A stretch of 64,000 nt of DNA, taken from contig OY829546.1 of the NCBI GenBank assembly GCA_963691705.1, positions 35,000,040 to 35,064,039 of the forward strand. Reading direction: 5' to 3'. Source of the DNA: Viola odorata (taxonomy: Eukaryota; Streptophyta; Magnoliopsida; Malpighiales; Violaceae). Positions 10,230 through 22,670 of the stretch are shown here, one piece after another. The notes under the pieces were generated by a model. That model was not told the DNA's origin and did not search any database. It saw nothing but the letters and a program-made list of their open reading frames with translations. A program made the position numbers and the translations under genes. Each line of letters starts with the position of its first letter. Position 1 is the first letter of the stretch.

Positions 10230-10727
10230 TGATAAGAGTCCAAGGTTTGCTGAGCAGGATCGGCCTATGGGGTCTGGTTAGGAACACTGTTCCGGTTCTT
10301 CGTGACCTGCAAAGCGCCGGAGGGGGTCTCCGGCGTAAACACTCTGATGCCTAAGTCAGTATGAGTGGTCAAAATGGCAGAGGTTCAACACGCTATCTTA
10401 GGCTTACCCTCTTATCTGAAAGGATGGGGGTATTTATAGGTAAAGGAAGGAATGTACCGACAGGGGTAGGAGTTATCCCTGGTAGGTGTCGCTGGAGTGG
10501 TAAGGAATGACGTCATGCCGGGTGACGTCATGCGTGACCTGGGATGGGATGTCGCCGTGCGGGTGTCGCGTGAGAGCCCCCTCCACTAATGTCGACCATC
10601 CCAGGGTCATCCACCAGGCTAGGGGCGGTAGGAATAGTGTCGTGTCTCCCTTGGCAAGTACAGTGTTCTGGCCGGACAGCCAGGTGGGATGGCGGAGATG
10701 CCGCTACAGTGATGTCAATGGTTATCA
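10230..10727 (-). repeat. 3' LTR of element C
   Basis: It begins TGATAA and ends TTATCA, a 6-base terminal inverted repeat. On the - strand it has a TATAAATA box at 10438-10431. Two TGACGTCA palindromes (10508-10515 and 10523-10530), 15 bases apart, sit upstream of that box. Compared with the other LTR it keeps a 36-43 base segment, containing GCGCCGGAGGGGGTCTCCGG, that the right copy has lost. Confidence 0.92.
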
Positions 10728-10771
10728 TAAGCCCAACAGAAAACGAGCCCGAGTGTTTACCAAGGGCTACT
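10728..10771 (-). promoter_or_regulatory. Conserved block before the 3' LTR, in place of a polypurine tract
   Basis: Directly upstream (- strand) of the C 3' LTR, 44 bases match the same position in E (53164-53207) with about five differences. The block contains AGCCCTTGGT, AACACTCGGGCT and ends GTTGGGCTTA at the LTR. It is not purine-rich, so plus-strand priming may use an unusual primer. Confidence 0.7.
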
Positions 10772-10940
10772 ACCTCTTCTTCAGTCTTGCCTCTTCAGTG
10801 GTTTCTGCATTAATTAGGGCTCGACAGTCGATACGCGCGTCTTTTTAGAACGCTTCTCCTTTTTCCTGTGCCTCTAAATATGCCTTTTTTCTGCATTTGT
10901 TTTCACAACTTTCTCAACTTTCTTCATCTCTCTTCATACA
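10772..10940 (+). promoter_or_regulatory. Upstream region of antisense gene delta in C
   Basis: Between the conserved pre-LTR block and the delta ATG at 10941 lies a T/C-rich stretch with a TATA-like CTCTAAATATGCC near 10872. The E counterpart has a clearer TATAAAT at 52292-52286. Confidence 0.4.
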
Positions 10941-11327
10941 ATGGATGAAGTCACCAAGAATTTTCTGCTCTCTAAAACTCACACCCTGAGGAACCTGACT
11001 CAGGCGGACATTGATTTCCTGGGTGCGCTGAGTACGAAGACTTCGGAGGATATCTTGGAACTCTAGGGGATGCTGACTCCCCTGCAAGCTAGGCAGACTG
11101 CTGTCACCATGGAGGAATTCAGCCCCGTGGAGAAAGCGGTGAAGCTGTCAGTAGCTGTTTCTTAGATTCAGCTACTTATGGCCATGCTGCAGCACTGGAA
11201 GGATATGTTGGGGTGCTGCCTGAAGGGCATAAGGGCTTATTCTTCCGAACTGACTACTCTTGCGGATGCCCTGAGGGATATTCCCTTCCTGGAGTGGGAG
11301 GATGACGACGCTGGGTCGAATGCCTGA
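10941..11327 (+). pseudogene. Antisense gene delta in C
   Basis: From ATG 10941 a 128-codon frame reads MDEVTKNFLLSK, LRNLTQADIDFLGAL, KTSEDILEL, a coiled-coil-like middle, then KDMLGCCLKGIRA and a C-terminus ending DDDAGSNA. It matches the intact delta of E along its whole length. TAG stops at 11064-11066 and 11163-11165 break it. I recognise no family; it looks helical and acidic at the end. It lies closest to the 3' LTR and reads away from it. Confidence 0.75.
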
Positions 11328-11866
11328 CTAGCGGTGGGGACCTTTCTGCTAGGCCTCTTTGTGTTTCTCTTGGTGCTGCCTTTTGTAATCTCGGGCCATT
11401 AGGCCTTTTAAATAAATAAAATGTTTTTTCTCGTTAGATTGCCGCGCTGTCGATATTTTTCTTCCTCGTAGGCTATCTTGCTTGAAAAATAACCTCTGCA
11501 CCCATTAACTGTGGGTTTAATGTCCCTTGGGATCTCGCGTCTTTTCGTCTGCTTGATCGGTACATACTAACGAACTTGTCTCCCCAGTCCCAACTGCTCC
11601 GAATTTATTTTGCGCCGTTTCTTCAGTGCTAACGGATTGGGCAACAATTTCAGTGCTTTTTGGTTGGCGCAGATTTTCAACAGTTGTAATTATGAAATCA
11701 GATCTTTCCCCCAATTGTCGTTGCATCTGATCGCATTGATTATCCTCGAAAACGCACGAAAAGGCAGGAGCACCTCCCTGCCTTGGCTATATATAATGGG
11801 GCTCTTTTCCCTTTTTCTGTTCATCCCTCTTCTTCTCTTTTCTTTCTTACCATTGCAGATATTCTC

Positions 11867-12355
11867 ATGGCTCACTCACATTTTTTGTATACCGCTGCTC
11901 GTGACTCTCCCCCGACTCCTCCAACTTCGCCAGATTCCGATAATCCTCCTTCCTCACCTTCATGGAGACCTGCCAAGCGCCCTGCCAAACGCCAAGGTTG
12001 CAAGGATGCGAGGAAAATGAAAAAGAAAACCTTTGAATCTTTCTTTGCCGAGTATGAGCCTCACTACCTTGCACTGCAGAAAGGTGATGAAGCGTCATTG
12101 TCTGCCCCTTGTCCTCCTTCAGAGGAGAGAGTCTCTACTCAGAACGCTAACTCAAGGCTGGTAGCATTTACTATGGGGGAGGGCTCCCGCGCCAGTTCGA
12201 TAGAGGAGACTGTTCCCGCGACGAGCCCTGTGCCTAAGTCCGGCTGAAAGCCCTGCAGGATTGACGAACCTTTTCCTCCCTATAACAGTGGGTTGCCATC
12301 GTCTCTAGAGGGCTACAATTATTGCTATGACATGGACTGGGCTTACGAGGATTGA
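11867..12355 (+). pseudogene. Antisense gene gamma in C
   Basis: The ATG at 11867 is 71 bases after a TATATATAA box (11788-11796). The protein starts MAHSHFLYTAARDSPPTPPT, has a basic region (RPAKRPAKRQ, KKK), a Ser/Pro-rich middle and, after one TGA at 12245-12247, continues in frame to a Y-x-Y-C-Y-D-x-D-W motif and stop at 12353. The same start (TASGNSPPTPPTTPDTDNPP), basic stretch and C-terminal YCYD-x-x-W occur in E. The function is unknown. The basic tract could bind nucleic acid or act as a nuclear localisation signal; this is inference. Confidence 0.7.
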
Positions 12356-12590
12356 CATCCGAGTGTCGCGCTTATTGTAGATGTCGTTGGCCTTTTAAAT
12401 AAATGAATAAGTATGATATTTTGCCTTTTCTTTCTTTACTTCTGCACTGCACCGTTTCATAGGGTAACTGACACTGGCCAACCAGTTATCGCTTCATTCA
12501 ACCTTCTTTTTTAACTTCTTGTAATTCACGATTCTTCCTTTGCGAGGTTCGAGGCAAGTGCTTGACTTTAAGTTTCTGTCAGAGTCTTTC

Positions 12591-12668
12591 CACGTGTCGC
12601 ATTTATTTTACACGTGTCTTGCTGCAACGGGCCGCCTAGCTGTCTAATTTCCAGCCGTCTCTTTTAAA
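12591..12668 (+). promoter_or_regulatory. Promoter of antisense gene alpha in C
   Basis: Two CACGTGTC boxes at 12591-12598 and 12611-12618 (20 bases apart) precede a TTTTAAAAGGAAAT TATA-like block at 12661-12675. The E copy has the same arrangement about 250 bases before its ATG (50718-50690, TATA near 50650). CACGTG is the plant G-box core and ACGTGTC resembles abscisic-acid response elements. Confidence 0.6.
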
Positions 12669-12855
12669 AGGAAATTTGCTCCTTCTTTCTACCCTTTTAC
12701 TTCTCCTTTTAAATTCAGCATCTCTCTTCGCTTTCTCGACCGCTCCGAGGAAATTCTCTCGTTCGTACCCAAACGATCCGCCTATTCATTTCGGTTTTCT
12801 TTCTCAAGGTATTCTGCTCAATCTTGCTTTGATTTTCCTTTGCTACTTATCTATC

Positions 12856-15022
12856 ATGCCTCGCACAAGATCTCAGTCCAACTCTCTGGTTATTCCTGGG
12901 GCAGTCTTTCTAGATCCTGAGATCAAAAACACCCCTAGCATCTTTACCTGCCCCACCGTTCTGCGCCTCGAGTTAGAGGGCAATAACATTACTTTCCCCA
13001 ACGGTTATAGTGCCACTATTCCTAATATCACTATGAGGCTCCATAGCAGGCTTTTGGGGACTCGTAGGATACTTTATTTTAAGATATTTCAATATGGGTT
13101 CCGCCTCCCTGTTCATGACACACTAGAGAGCGTACTGCGTGAGTATGGGCTTAACCCTGCACAGATCACCCCTGCCTCGTGGTGTGGCATCTATGCTTTC
13201 CTCCACGCCTGTGAGTTGAAAGATATTCTCATTCCCTCTGTCACTTTGTTTCACAAGTTTTTGACTCAAGTCTGTCGCAACGGCTTAGTTGATATTACCC
13301 CAAGGTGGGGTGATGCCCTTGTTGAGCCTTTCTGGCGAAGATTTCAAGGGTTTGAGGAAAACGTCAAAGACTGGAAGAGCAGTGTCTTCGTTGTTGAATT
13401 ACCCTCTCGTCTGTAGCGTTCTGGTTTTTACTTGGATGTTGTTGATTGGGTGAATTTAGTACCTCTGTCTAGGGAAGAGTTAAGTCAGGCCAACGCCTTG
13501 CTGGAAATGGAGTCATCCTTCCAAATCCAAAACTTTGCCTTGTACAGGCCTTTGTCTGAGTGTACCATAGGTGAGTCTTTTGGGCTCTATCATTATCTTA
13601 CTTGTCCCTCGTTTACTAACATAACTTTTCACAGGAGAGACTATCGCTCGTCCACTTTTAGAGGGTGACGCTCCTCCCAAGGTTATACCGTCTCCCACGA
13701 CAGTTCCTTCCACTTCTGCTGGGACTCAGGCTGACCACCACATACCCATAAAGAAAAGAGCTTCGAACGTGGCACTTTCAAGGGAGAGCGGTACTTCTAC
13801 TCGTGCTTCTCGCTTCGTGGAGAATTGGTTGCCAACTCGGAAGAGAGGATCCAACTCTAGCTCGCCAATAACTGAGACGAAGATTTTCTCTTACGGGGGC
13901 GAGGATATGGAAGACATGGACACAGAGCTGAGTCTTCGCCCAGCCTCCGCAGCTCAGCGAAAGAGGCTGAGGGAAGAGAGCGAGACTCGAGTGGCAAAGA
14001 TGGCTGCTCAGCCCACCCCTGCTGATGTCACAACTCCTGTCACTCCTCACGTTGTCGCTTCTCTGGATGTTACTAGAAAGATTCCTGTGCCACTAGGCGA
14101 CACCTCCTCGACTCTAGGATCATCTCACCCCAACGGGGTTTCCACCACTGTGATGACACCGCCGTCCGTAGCAAACTTTACTTCCGCCATGGAGCCCCCT
14201 CATTCGCCTATTGGTTCCTTCATTCCTGATGTGGTGTCACCAGTCCAGGGTGGTACTGGCTCTTTTAGCTTTTCACCAAGGTCTCCTTGTCCGTTGTTCC
14301 TTACTTCGATTCGAAATATTGGCGGTTCGGATGGTAATTCTACCCCTTCCTTTGTTGCTAATCTCTCTCCTGATGGGCCCCAAGGAGCCCCTTCTCATCG
14401 ACTAAATTTATCAAAATTTGGGACTGAGTGGTTCCGTGCCTTGGGTGTATCAGACCCCTTGTCGCGGGACCAGCCCATGACTATCTTAGCCGGCGAGATG
14501 TTCCGTTCCTCTGAGGATGAGAATATGCTACTGCAGCTTCCTCCTGAGATTCAATGTGTACGCGCCATGAATAACTACTTTGTCGCCTTTCGAGAACTTC
14601 ATTACTTTATCAAGGCCTTCAGTTAGCAGTTCCAAGACCCTGGTGCCTTGGCCAAAGTGGAAGAGCTGACGCGACTCCAGAAACGTACTCAAGCCGAACT
14701 GCACGAGTATCGTGCTGACCTTGATCGGGAGAGGTCTAAAGGAAAAGTCAAAGTGGAAGCTTTGGAAGCTGAGTTGGTGGCTGAAAGGAAAAACAATTCC
14801 CTTCTTTTTGAAGAAATATCATTTCGCGATGCTGATTTGACGAAGACTTTATCGAAGGTGACTTGGTGGAAGAAGAAAACCGCACAAGCCTTCGCCACTG
14901 GTTTCGCAGATCGGTGCCACGGTAGGGTTGTTGATCCTGCTGAGGTTGCCAAGTATGCCTCCGCAAAAATGAAAGAGATTGATGAGAACTAGGAAGGCTT
15001 CTTTTCCTCCGAAGAGGAGTGA
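12856..15022 (+). pseudogene. Antisense gene alpha in C (Transposase_28-like, one intron)
   Basis: Exon 1 is 12856-13570 and exon 2 is 13635-15022, with a 64-base GT-AG intron in phase 1, exactly as in E. The N-terminal domain carries LYFKIFQYGFRLP, GLNPAQITP, SWCGIYAFLHACELK, VDITPRWGD, FWRRFQGFEENVKDWK and resembles the plant gypsy-associated domain I recall as PF04195. The middle is low-complexity with SPIGSFIPD and SDPLSRDQP motifs. The end is a coiled coil (LTRLQKRTQAELHEYRADLD) followed by a WWKKKT-containing tail. Stops at 13414, 14624 and 14990 disable it. A role in DNA or chromatin binding is plausible but unproven. Confidence 0.8.
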
Positions 15023-15310
15023 TGAGATGACATCCGTGCGAGGCCCTTTCGACGCCGGTTGATTGAGGTGTCACTTTATTGTCCGTGCCGCTGTTGTGCT
15101 ATTTTTTCTATTTGGACTTCGATGTCGTCTCCTTGGTTTGTAATAATTAACAAATCTTGTGTACTTGACCAAATAATACATGTACCTTGGCGGTGCCGCC
15201 TTCTGGTTGATTGTACTTATCGCTTGTCCGCTTTTACTTCGTGCTTGTGTTTCTTGCATATCGCGGCATTGTTACATGCCTTCTCTTTCATTGGGCCTCA
15301 CTTCACTTTT
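15023..15310 (+). other. Intergenic region between alpha and beta in C
   Basis: No gene is visible. It should hold the alpha 3' end signals. TATCGC occurs once (15217-15222), unlike the dense array in the matching part of E. Confidence 0.4.
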
Positions 15311-15687
15311 TCAGACATTTAATGCTCTGACCTCTTTTGTCTGATACTAAAGAGGCAGTCATGATGCTCAAAGCACACGTGTCCGTAGAGGGGAACGCTA
15401 GGGGAATGGTGAGGCTGGAAATGTCTTTTCACTCGCCTGGGGCTGTACCCGTTTCCTGCGTCCCTTGTTTTTGACACATCACACACAACAACCGTTTGAT
15501 CTGTCGTTCCGTTTGAGCCCTAGGGTTATAAAACCCCTCTCATCTTCTCTTCTCGTATTTTGCCGCATTTTCCCTAAGAAACGAACACAACTTTTCTTCT
15601 CCTCTTTGCGATCCGCCGCCGGCTGGGTGTCTCGACCTTCTTTTCTGAAAAGGTACCTCCTACTCCGCTCTTAGCTTAGCTTTATTC
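15311..15687 (+). promoter_or_regulatory. Promoter of antisense gene beta in C
   Basis: The order is CATTTAATGCTCTGA (15315-15330), a G-box CACGTG at 15376-15381, then TAGGGTTATAAAACCCC with the TATA at 15527-15533, and the ATG at 15688. The same three marks in the same order lie upstream of beta in E and F at similar distances (G-box 307-335 bases and TATA 155-175 bases before the ATG). AACCCTA/TAGGGTT next to the TATA resembles the plant telo-box. Confidence 0.65.
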
Positions 15688-18017
15688 ATGGCTCGCAATC
15701 GCCGTTATTCTTCACCCCAATCTGTTGGGGAAAGAGATATTGAGGGTACCGCCTCCACCATTGCTTCCACCGTCGTTCTTCGGCGGCGGTTGCGAAATTA
15801 TAATGCCAATCTGGATCATTTGGATGGGTATTCCACTGAAGTTTCCCCTAGAACGCTCCACCTCAATAGCAAATTGTCCGACAATCATAGGATTCTCTAT
15901 GCAAAAATGTTTAACTATGGCTTTAAACTCCCTCTGGATCCTTTGATTGCAGAATTATTTTCTGAATTCGATTTGAACGCTGCCCAGTTGAGCCCAAATG
16001 CTTACTGCGACATTTATGCCTTTATAGCTCTTTGTAGTTATGCAGGGATTGAATCCCCTTCTCTGTTGTTGGTTTGATCCTTATTTCAATTGTACAGCCA
16101 TGGTAACGGCGTCATAGCGATATTGCCTCGCTATGATGTTGAGTCACTAAAGCCCTTCACCTGGAAATTATTACACCTTGAATCTTCTATTGATGCCTGG
16201 AAGAAGGGGTTTTTTAGTGTTACTTTGCCCGAACCTTTGTGGCGAAGTGGGTTTAATATGAGTGTTAGGGACGGTGCCTGGGGTGGGAGGCCGCATCTAG
16301 GATCAGTTGAACAAGGTTGGTTGGAAAAATTGCTTAATCTGACAGAGATTCCTGGTGTTCACACCCGTGAGCTTGCATGCCGGGGCGACATCCGAGGTTG
16401 TATCCAAAGTGAGCACCCTCCGCCTCATTCGTTATTCTCTGTCAGTACTAACTCTGACATTTTTCTCTTATCTCTACAGATCTTCCCGCCGGGTGGAAAC
16501 CCGAGTGCATCAAAAAATGAGAAAGAAGAGCTCTACGGAGAAGGGAAAAAGAGGATCTTGTCGCTGCTTCGGGTGGTGTCGCAGCTAACATTGCGAACCC
16601 GTCCACTTCTGCGCCTGAGTCTTCTTCTCACCCTCACGCGGAGGTTACTGCCGCTTCAGCCACTGAGCCAATTTCTTCTCCAAGTGTAGATCTTACTCAA
16701 GCGTCATCCTTTCGACCTCCAGTTACTAAGAGGGAAAAGAGGACTATCCGTATCCGCGTCATCACTCCTACCCGCCCTTCTATTCTGGCTTCTGAGGTAA
16801 GTCTTGCAAATTCTTACAGCTTTGCTATTCCATTTAGTTGTCTCTTTATTCTCTTTACTCCTCTGTAGGATATTGCTACCGTTTCTTCCACTGCCCCTTC
16901 TCATGACGGTATGGACCTGACGTGCATTCTCGGTCCTAAGAGCCCACGCCTCACCGAGGATGTCCCTTCCTCGGACGACCTTGCCGCGGATCAAGAAAAT
17001 GCCGCTGGTATTGGCCCCTTAGCAGGCGATCAATTCTTTGAGCCGCCGGGGAACAGTGTTGCTTCCACGCCCTTTCCTTCTTCTTTCGCCGCGTCGTCTC
17101 CCCCTAACCATCAACTAGGTTTCACGGGGGATATCTCAGAGAGTGATTTTTCTCATCTCTAGGCCAACAGTTTTAATCTTGACGTCGGGACATCCTCTCG
17201 CTCCCCTCCGTCTCCTCCTGACGTCTTCTTCATCCCTGCTGCCGCCCTAACAATCTCTCCTTCCCTTGTGCCTACTGAGCCTCCACGTTTGGTGGATGAC
17301 TTGAGAACCATACTTTCTAGCGGGGCCGCCACCCACCAAGTTAACTTAAGCAGTATCCGTCAACATGGGTTCCCCACGTTAGGGGGTGACAACTCTTTGG
17401 CGACATCTGCATATTTGGCGGCACATATGTTTTCACTTGAAGAGGAGGAGCAGGCTTTCCTCTCGCATGCTCAAGGTGAGCAACTGCAGCGGATACGTAC
17501 CCAACTCTTCTCCGGCCTTCAAGACTTCCACTACTGGTCTAAGGATGTGACGAAGCGAGTGAGCTCTCTTAGCTCTTCCTCCAAGGAGTGGCGCAACACC
17601 AACCGCCAGCTTTTGGAAGAGGTTAACAGAAACCAAGTGGAGCTTGGGAAGAGCCGAGAGGAACTAAGGAAGCATACAGAAGAGTGGAAAAATATGGAAG
17701 CCAGCTTGGCGGCTGCAAGGAAGGAGTTGGAGGAAGCCAAAGGGCGCGAGGCTGCCAAGGATGCAGTCCTGCAGGCGGAACGGGACCAGCGTGCCATGCT
17801 TGAGTCAGAGACGGTAGATAAATGCCAGTGATTTTCAGAGCAGACCACGGGTATCATGGCCGATTGTTTCATTGAACGCTATGGCTGAGACAAATTTGAT
17901 GCCGATGCTATCATTCAGCTCTTCAGAGAGAAGTCCGGAGGCCTTACGGAAGCCGGCTACTATTAGGCAAAGAGGTCCCAGGGAGGCGAAGGAGATAACA
18001 ACTTGTCAGGGCCATAG
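15688..18017 (+). pseudogene. Antisense gene beta in C (alpha paralogue, three exons)
   Basis: The exons are 15688-16408, 16480-16796 and 16869-18017. Intron 1 is phase 1 and intron 2 is phase 0, both GT-AG, as in E and F. The N-terminal domain repeats the alpha signature: RILYAKMFNYGFKLP, DLNAAQLSP, CDIYAFIALC, LPRYDVESLKPFTWKLLH, WRSGFN. Exon 2 is basic and exon 3 ends in a long coiled coil (about 17560-17830) and an EAGY motif. Stops near 16076, 16519, 17160 and 17830 disable it. Confidence 0.78.
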
Positions 18018-18359
18018 GTTTTTTGTTCTTTTCATTCGTTGGGCACCCTCCTTTATTGTTCTTTCTCCTCTTCGTGAAGGCCATTTAGATAACACTATGA
18101 CCGCCATTCAGTTGAAATATCTTACCTTTCCACGACCTCATTACCTTCTCGGGTGTTTTGCCACCTCAATGTTCCTGCACATTTTCACTTATCGTTTATG
18201 TTAGTAGTGACATGTGACAGAGGGTTTAAATTACCTTAGGGTGTTGCCGTGTATACTCCAAGCTCACTTGGCGCGATCCCTCCCCCGAGATGTCGCTCGT
18301 GTCACATACTCATCCAGCCAACTTCCCCGGGTTTGTTCCTTCCGGTTACTTGCTGGGGT
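18018..18359. other. Spacer between beta and the tandem repeats in C
   Basis: I see no gene. It probably holds the end signals of the beta transcript, and its right part has degraded units of the repeat that follows. Confidence 0.35.
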
Positions 18360-18910
18360 ATCGTGACTTTTCTTATTTCTTCAGTAGGCTGAGAAGTGCC
18401 ACATCTCAGTGAGCCGCCTGATCAAGGCCGGCCATCATGAGGATATGACTTTTCACTCCTCAGCGTTGTCACCTCGCACCTTGAAATGTGCCACTTCTTA
18501 ACGATGTGCCTGTGTTAGCGCCACCATCGTAAGGATAGGATTTTCACTTTCGGGGTGGAGTTTTTATCTTCCCTGGGGTCGTGCCTCACTTAGTGATCAA
18601 GCGCCTATGTGAGCACGGGTTGCCACAAGGATAAGACTTTACACTGCCAGGGGAGTCGGGGCGTGCCTCGTCTTGGTATACCACCTGTGTGAGCACGGGT
18701 ATCCCAAGATAGGACTTTTCACTCCCGACGGCGCTGGAGCGTGTCTCCTCTTAGTGAGCCGCCTGATCAAGGCCGACCTCACAAGGCTAGAACTTTTCAC
18801 TTCCAGCACCATATATTTCTAGGGTTGTCGGGGCGTGCCTCGTCTCAGAGGCCCGTCTGTGTTAGCCCGGCCTACCACAAAGTTAGGACTTTTAACTCCC
18901 AACACCCTTT
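18360..18910 (-). repeat. Post-pol tandem repeats of element C
   Basis: About six units of 79-97 bases, each with (on the - strand) GTGAAAAGTCCTATCCTTGTG, a GGCC(G/T)TGATCAGGCGG part, then CTCACT-GAGGCACG. The same unit occurs after pol in E (44268-44480), F (60236-60735) and once at the end of D. It sits exactly between the converging sense and antisense genes. Confidence 0.8.
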
Positions 18911-18994
18911 TCTCTGTTATCTGCACACCACAGACAACCAACAAAGAACAAAAGATTTCTCCAAAATAATTGTTAGACCATGCACCACGGCATG

Positions 18995-21900
18995 TCAAAT
19001 TCTAGTATGATATAATTTCAAGCGAGCAATATTCCGAGAGTTAGGTAAGGGGGTATCGTCAAGTGTTTCTAGGTGATATGCCCCCTTCCCGATAACGCGG
19101 GTGGTACGGTATGGGCCCTCCCAATTCGAGCCTTGAGCACCAATTATTTTGGTACGGTACGAAAGTTTCCACATTCGTTGGCCCGCCGCTCGCTTGTCCC
19201 TGAGCACCAAGTCTCCTGCCTTGAGCAACCGCTCCTTAACGTGTCTATTGTGGTACCGCACCATTTTCCTCTTATAGTGCATTGTTTTCAGGAGTGCTTC
19301 CTCATGTAGCTCAGGTAACATGTCAAGGTTAGCTCGTAACCTTTCTTCGTTTAGTTCCTCTTTGAAGTATTCCACCCTTAGGCTTAGGGTGCCGATTTCC
19401 ATAGGCGTGATGGCCTCGGTACCAAAGGCCATCACAAAGGGCGTTTCCCCTGTGCTAGTTTTGACAGTCATGCGGTAGGCCCACATTACATAAGGTAGTT
19501 CATCTGGCCATTTCTTTTTCGAGCCCTCCAGGTTTTTCTTAATGCCGCTTAGGACGCTTCGGTTGGTCACCTCTGCCTGGCCATTAGTCTGAGGATGTGC
19601 CACGGAGGAAAACCTTTGTTCGATCTGGAATTCCTCGCACTGTCCCTTGAAGAAACGGCTAGTAAATTGCGTCCCGTTGTCACTGACCAGCACACGGGGT
19701 ACCCCAAAGCGCATAATAATTTGGTGCTTGAAAAAGTGCCATATGTTATCGGTTGTGATGTTAGCTACTGCCTCCGCTTCTGCCCATTTTGTGAAGTAGT
19801 CCACAGCCACTATTACGAATTTCATTTGGGATCTCACCTTAGGAAAAGGGCCTAGAATGTCAATTCCCCACTTAGTGAAAGGGCAAGGAGCCACAATTTG
19901 AGAGATCTCCGTGGCAGGTCGTCGGGGGATTTTAGCAAATTCTTGGCATTTGTGACATGTCTGCATGAAGTTGTTGCAGTCCCTGCGAATGGTGGGCCAG
20001 TAAAATCCTGACCGAAACACTTGTGCGGCTATGGTGCCACCCGACACGTGCATACCACAGATTCCTTCATGAATCTCTCGCAAGGTGTGGAGGCCTTCCT
20101 GTTCAGTTATACATTTTGTCACTAGGTGGGAGAAACACCTCCGAATTAGCTCCTCATCGTAGTAGGTGCATCTTGCCGCTTGTTTCAATACTTTTTTCCT
20201 TTCAGCGTTATCACTCGGCAACTCGTTGTGCTTTAAAAAAATTATCACGGGGATCCTCCAATCCTTTTCGATTTCTTCTACACACAGCGACAACTGCTCC
20301 TCCATGAAGGATGACACTAATTTTTCCTCGTAGTACACATCTCCTGGTATAATTGCCTCCTGATTAGCTGCCGTTTTGGCCAGGTGGTCTGCCTCAAAGG
20401 TGACGCGCACCCCGCTTTGTTCTATTTCCATAAATTCTTGCTTTACTTTCAAGAGGTATTGCACCATGATGGGCTCTCTGGCTTGAGAGTGTCCCAAAAC
20501 TTGGTCCATTATTAACTTGGAGTCACCTCGTATTTCTAACCGCGGGGCTCCTGCTACCATGCCACCTTCGGTTTTGGTGAAGAGGTTTCTTCCTATTCTG
20601 AGCCCCGCTAATAACGCCTCATACTCCGCTGCGTTATTAGATAACGGTTGTAGAATTCTAATGGCATGTCGTGCTTGCACATCGTGTGGCCCGATCATGT
20701 GGATGCCAGCTCCTGCCAGTTCTTGATTTTTAGCACCATCCACGTATATAACCCATGAGTCCGCGTGGGCCTCTGAGGGTGGGAGCTTTGCGCTATTCTC
20801 TCCCTCTTCACACGGCTCCGCCACAGGGTCCTTAGCAAAGGTGCACTCGGCAATGAAATCTGCTAAGACCTGGGCTTTTACGGATGGCTGAGCCTTGTAC
20901 TGTAATCCATACTGCTCGAGCTCGATTGCCCAAATTAGCATCCTCCCCGAGGACTCTAGCTTCCTGAAAATTCTCTTCAAGGGCTGATCTGTGAGCACGA
21001 TGACTGGATGGGCTTGAAAGTACCTGTCCATCTTTCGTGTGGATTGTATTAGGGCAAATGCCACCTTTTCAATGTGGGAGTATCGCACCTCCACATCTTT
21101 TAGCACATGGCTGATGAAGAAAATAGGACGGTGGGCATGATTGTCCTCTCGTACTAGGACAACACTAACTACTTCATCTGCCACATCGAGATATAAGAAT
21201 AAGATGTCGCCTGGCTCTGGTCACGTCAACACCAAATTAGACGACAAGTAGGTTTTCAAACCTACGAACGCTTCTTCGCATTCTTGTGTCCATCCAAAAG
21301 GAGCCTTCTTGCGTATAACTTTGAAGAACGGTAGGCATCTCTCGCCCTGCTTGGAAATAAATCGCCCTAATGCGATGACGCGTCCTGTCAACCTTTGGAC
21401 CTCTTGGACGGTTCGCGGCGATGTCATGTCATGAATGGCCTTAATTTTTGACGGATTCGGCTGGATGCCCTTCTGGCTTACCACATACCCCAGAAATTTT
21501 CCTGTTTGAAATGCGAATGTATATTTGCGAGGATTCAGTTTCATCTTGTATTTCCTTAATGTATCGAACACCTTTTGTAGGTCTGCCAAATGGTCATTGA
21601 AGCTTCGGCTCTTGACCAACAGATCATCTACATAGGCTTCTACGTTCTTCCCAATTTGCCTCTCGAACACCTTATTCGCCATACGCTGGAAAGTTGCCCC
21701 AGCATTCTTCAAGCCAAACGGCATCGCTGTGTAACAATAAGTGGTCTTTGGGGTTATGAATGCCGTCTTCTCCTCGTCTTCTTTGGCCATAGGAATTTGA
21801 TGGTATCCAGAGTTGGTGTCTAAAGAGCTCAAATATGCATAGCCTGCCGCTTGATCGACCAATTGATCAATCCTGGGAAGCGGATAACAATCTTTGGGGC

Positions 21901-22670
21901 AGGCGTCGTTTAAATCAGTGAAATCAATACACATGCGCCAGTCTCCACTGGGCTTGGGAACTAGGATGGGATTGGCCAGCCAAGTGGGGTATTGAACCTC
22001 TCGAATGAATCCCGCCTCCAGGAGTTTTGTTACCTCTTTGTCAATAGCCATTATCTTCTCCGTAGAGAACGCTCGCCGCTTCTGTTGGACTGGGGTGGAA
22101 CACGGATCGACGTTAAGTCGATGTTCTGCTACCTCCCTGGACACACCAGGCATGTCCACTGGCTTCCAGGCGAACTCCCCTTTGCACTTGTTCAGCAGTT
22201 GGGCTAGTTGTGCACTCTCCTCCGGAGTTAGCTTTTCACTGACCAAGAAACTTGCCTCACTATTGTCATTGATGGGAATGGGCACCATCGTATCTACCGG
22301 TTGAGTGCGGCTTTCATCCCTTGGTTCATAAGGATCCGCCGCTACGCACACGTATTGGTCACACTTTTTCTGTGTCATAAGCAGATAACACTCAGCGGCT
22401 AGCTTTTGGTCACCCTTGATTGATACCACTCCTTCCCAAGAAGGATATTTCATCTTGAGATGTTTTTGAGATATCGCTGCCCCAAAGCGATTGAGGAACA
22501 GCCGCCCTAGAATAGCGTTATATGGTAAGATGAGGTCTACGACCAAGAACAATAACTCTTCTGATCGTTTGGATGTATCTTCCCTAAAGTATAAGGACAG
22601 CGCTGTGACTCCAGTTACCGGTATGGGGATACCATCCACTCCAATGATTGGCTTCTTGCATGGTGCCAAT
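18995..22670 (-). pseudogene. Pol of element C (protease end, RT, RNase H, aRH, integrase)
   Basis: Read on the - strand this gives the end of the protease-linker region, RT (LVPKPSGDWRMCIDF, catalytic YVDDLLVKS), a first RNase H, a second archaeal-type RNase H starting YVDGAKNQELAGAGI with NNAAEYEALLAGL and GDSKLIMDQ, and integrase. The integrase has its H-H-C-C zinc site and all three catalytic acidic residues (GIDILGP, SDNGTQF, QAEVTN). The frame is open except for a TGA at 21223-21221, where the relatives have arginine. Upstream, a deletion of about 17 bases near 22685 separates it from the protease active site. The double RNase H is the mark of the Tat lineage. Confidence 0.92.

Noticed and set aside
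10507..10848. Open frames inside the C LTRs (also 32967-33281)
   Set aside because: They run through LTR promoter sequence, are not in gag or pol frame and share no family motif.
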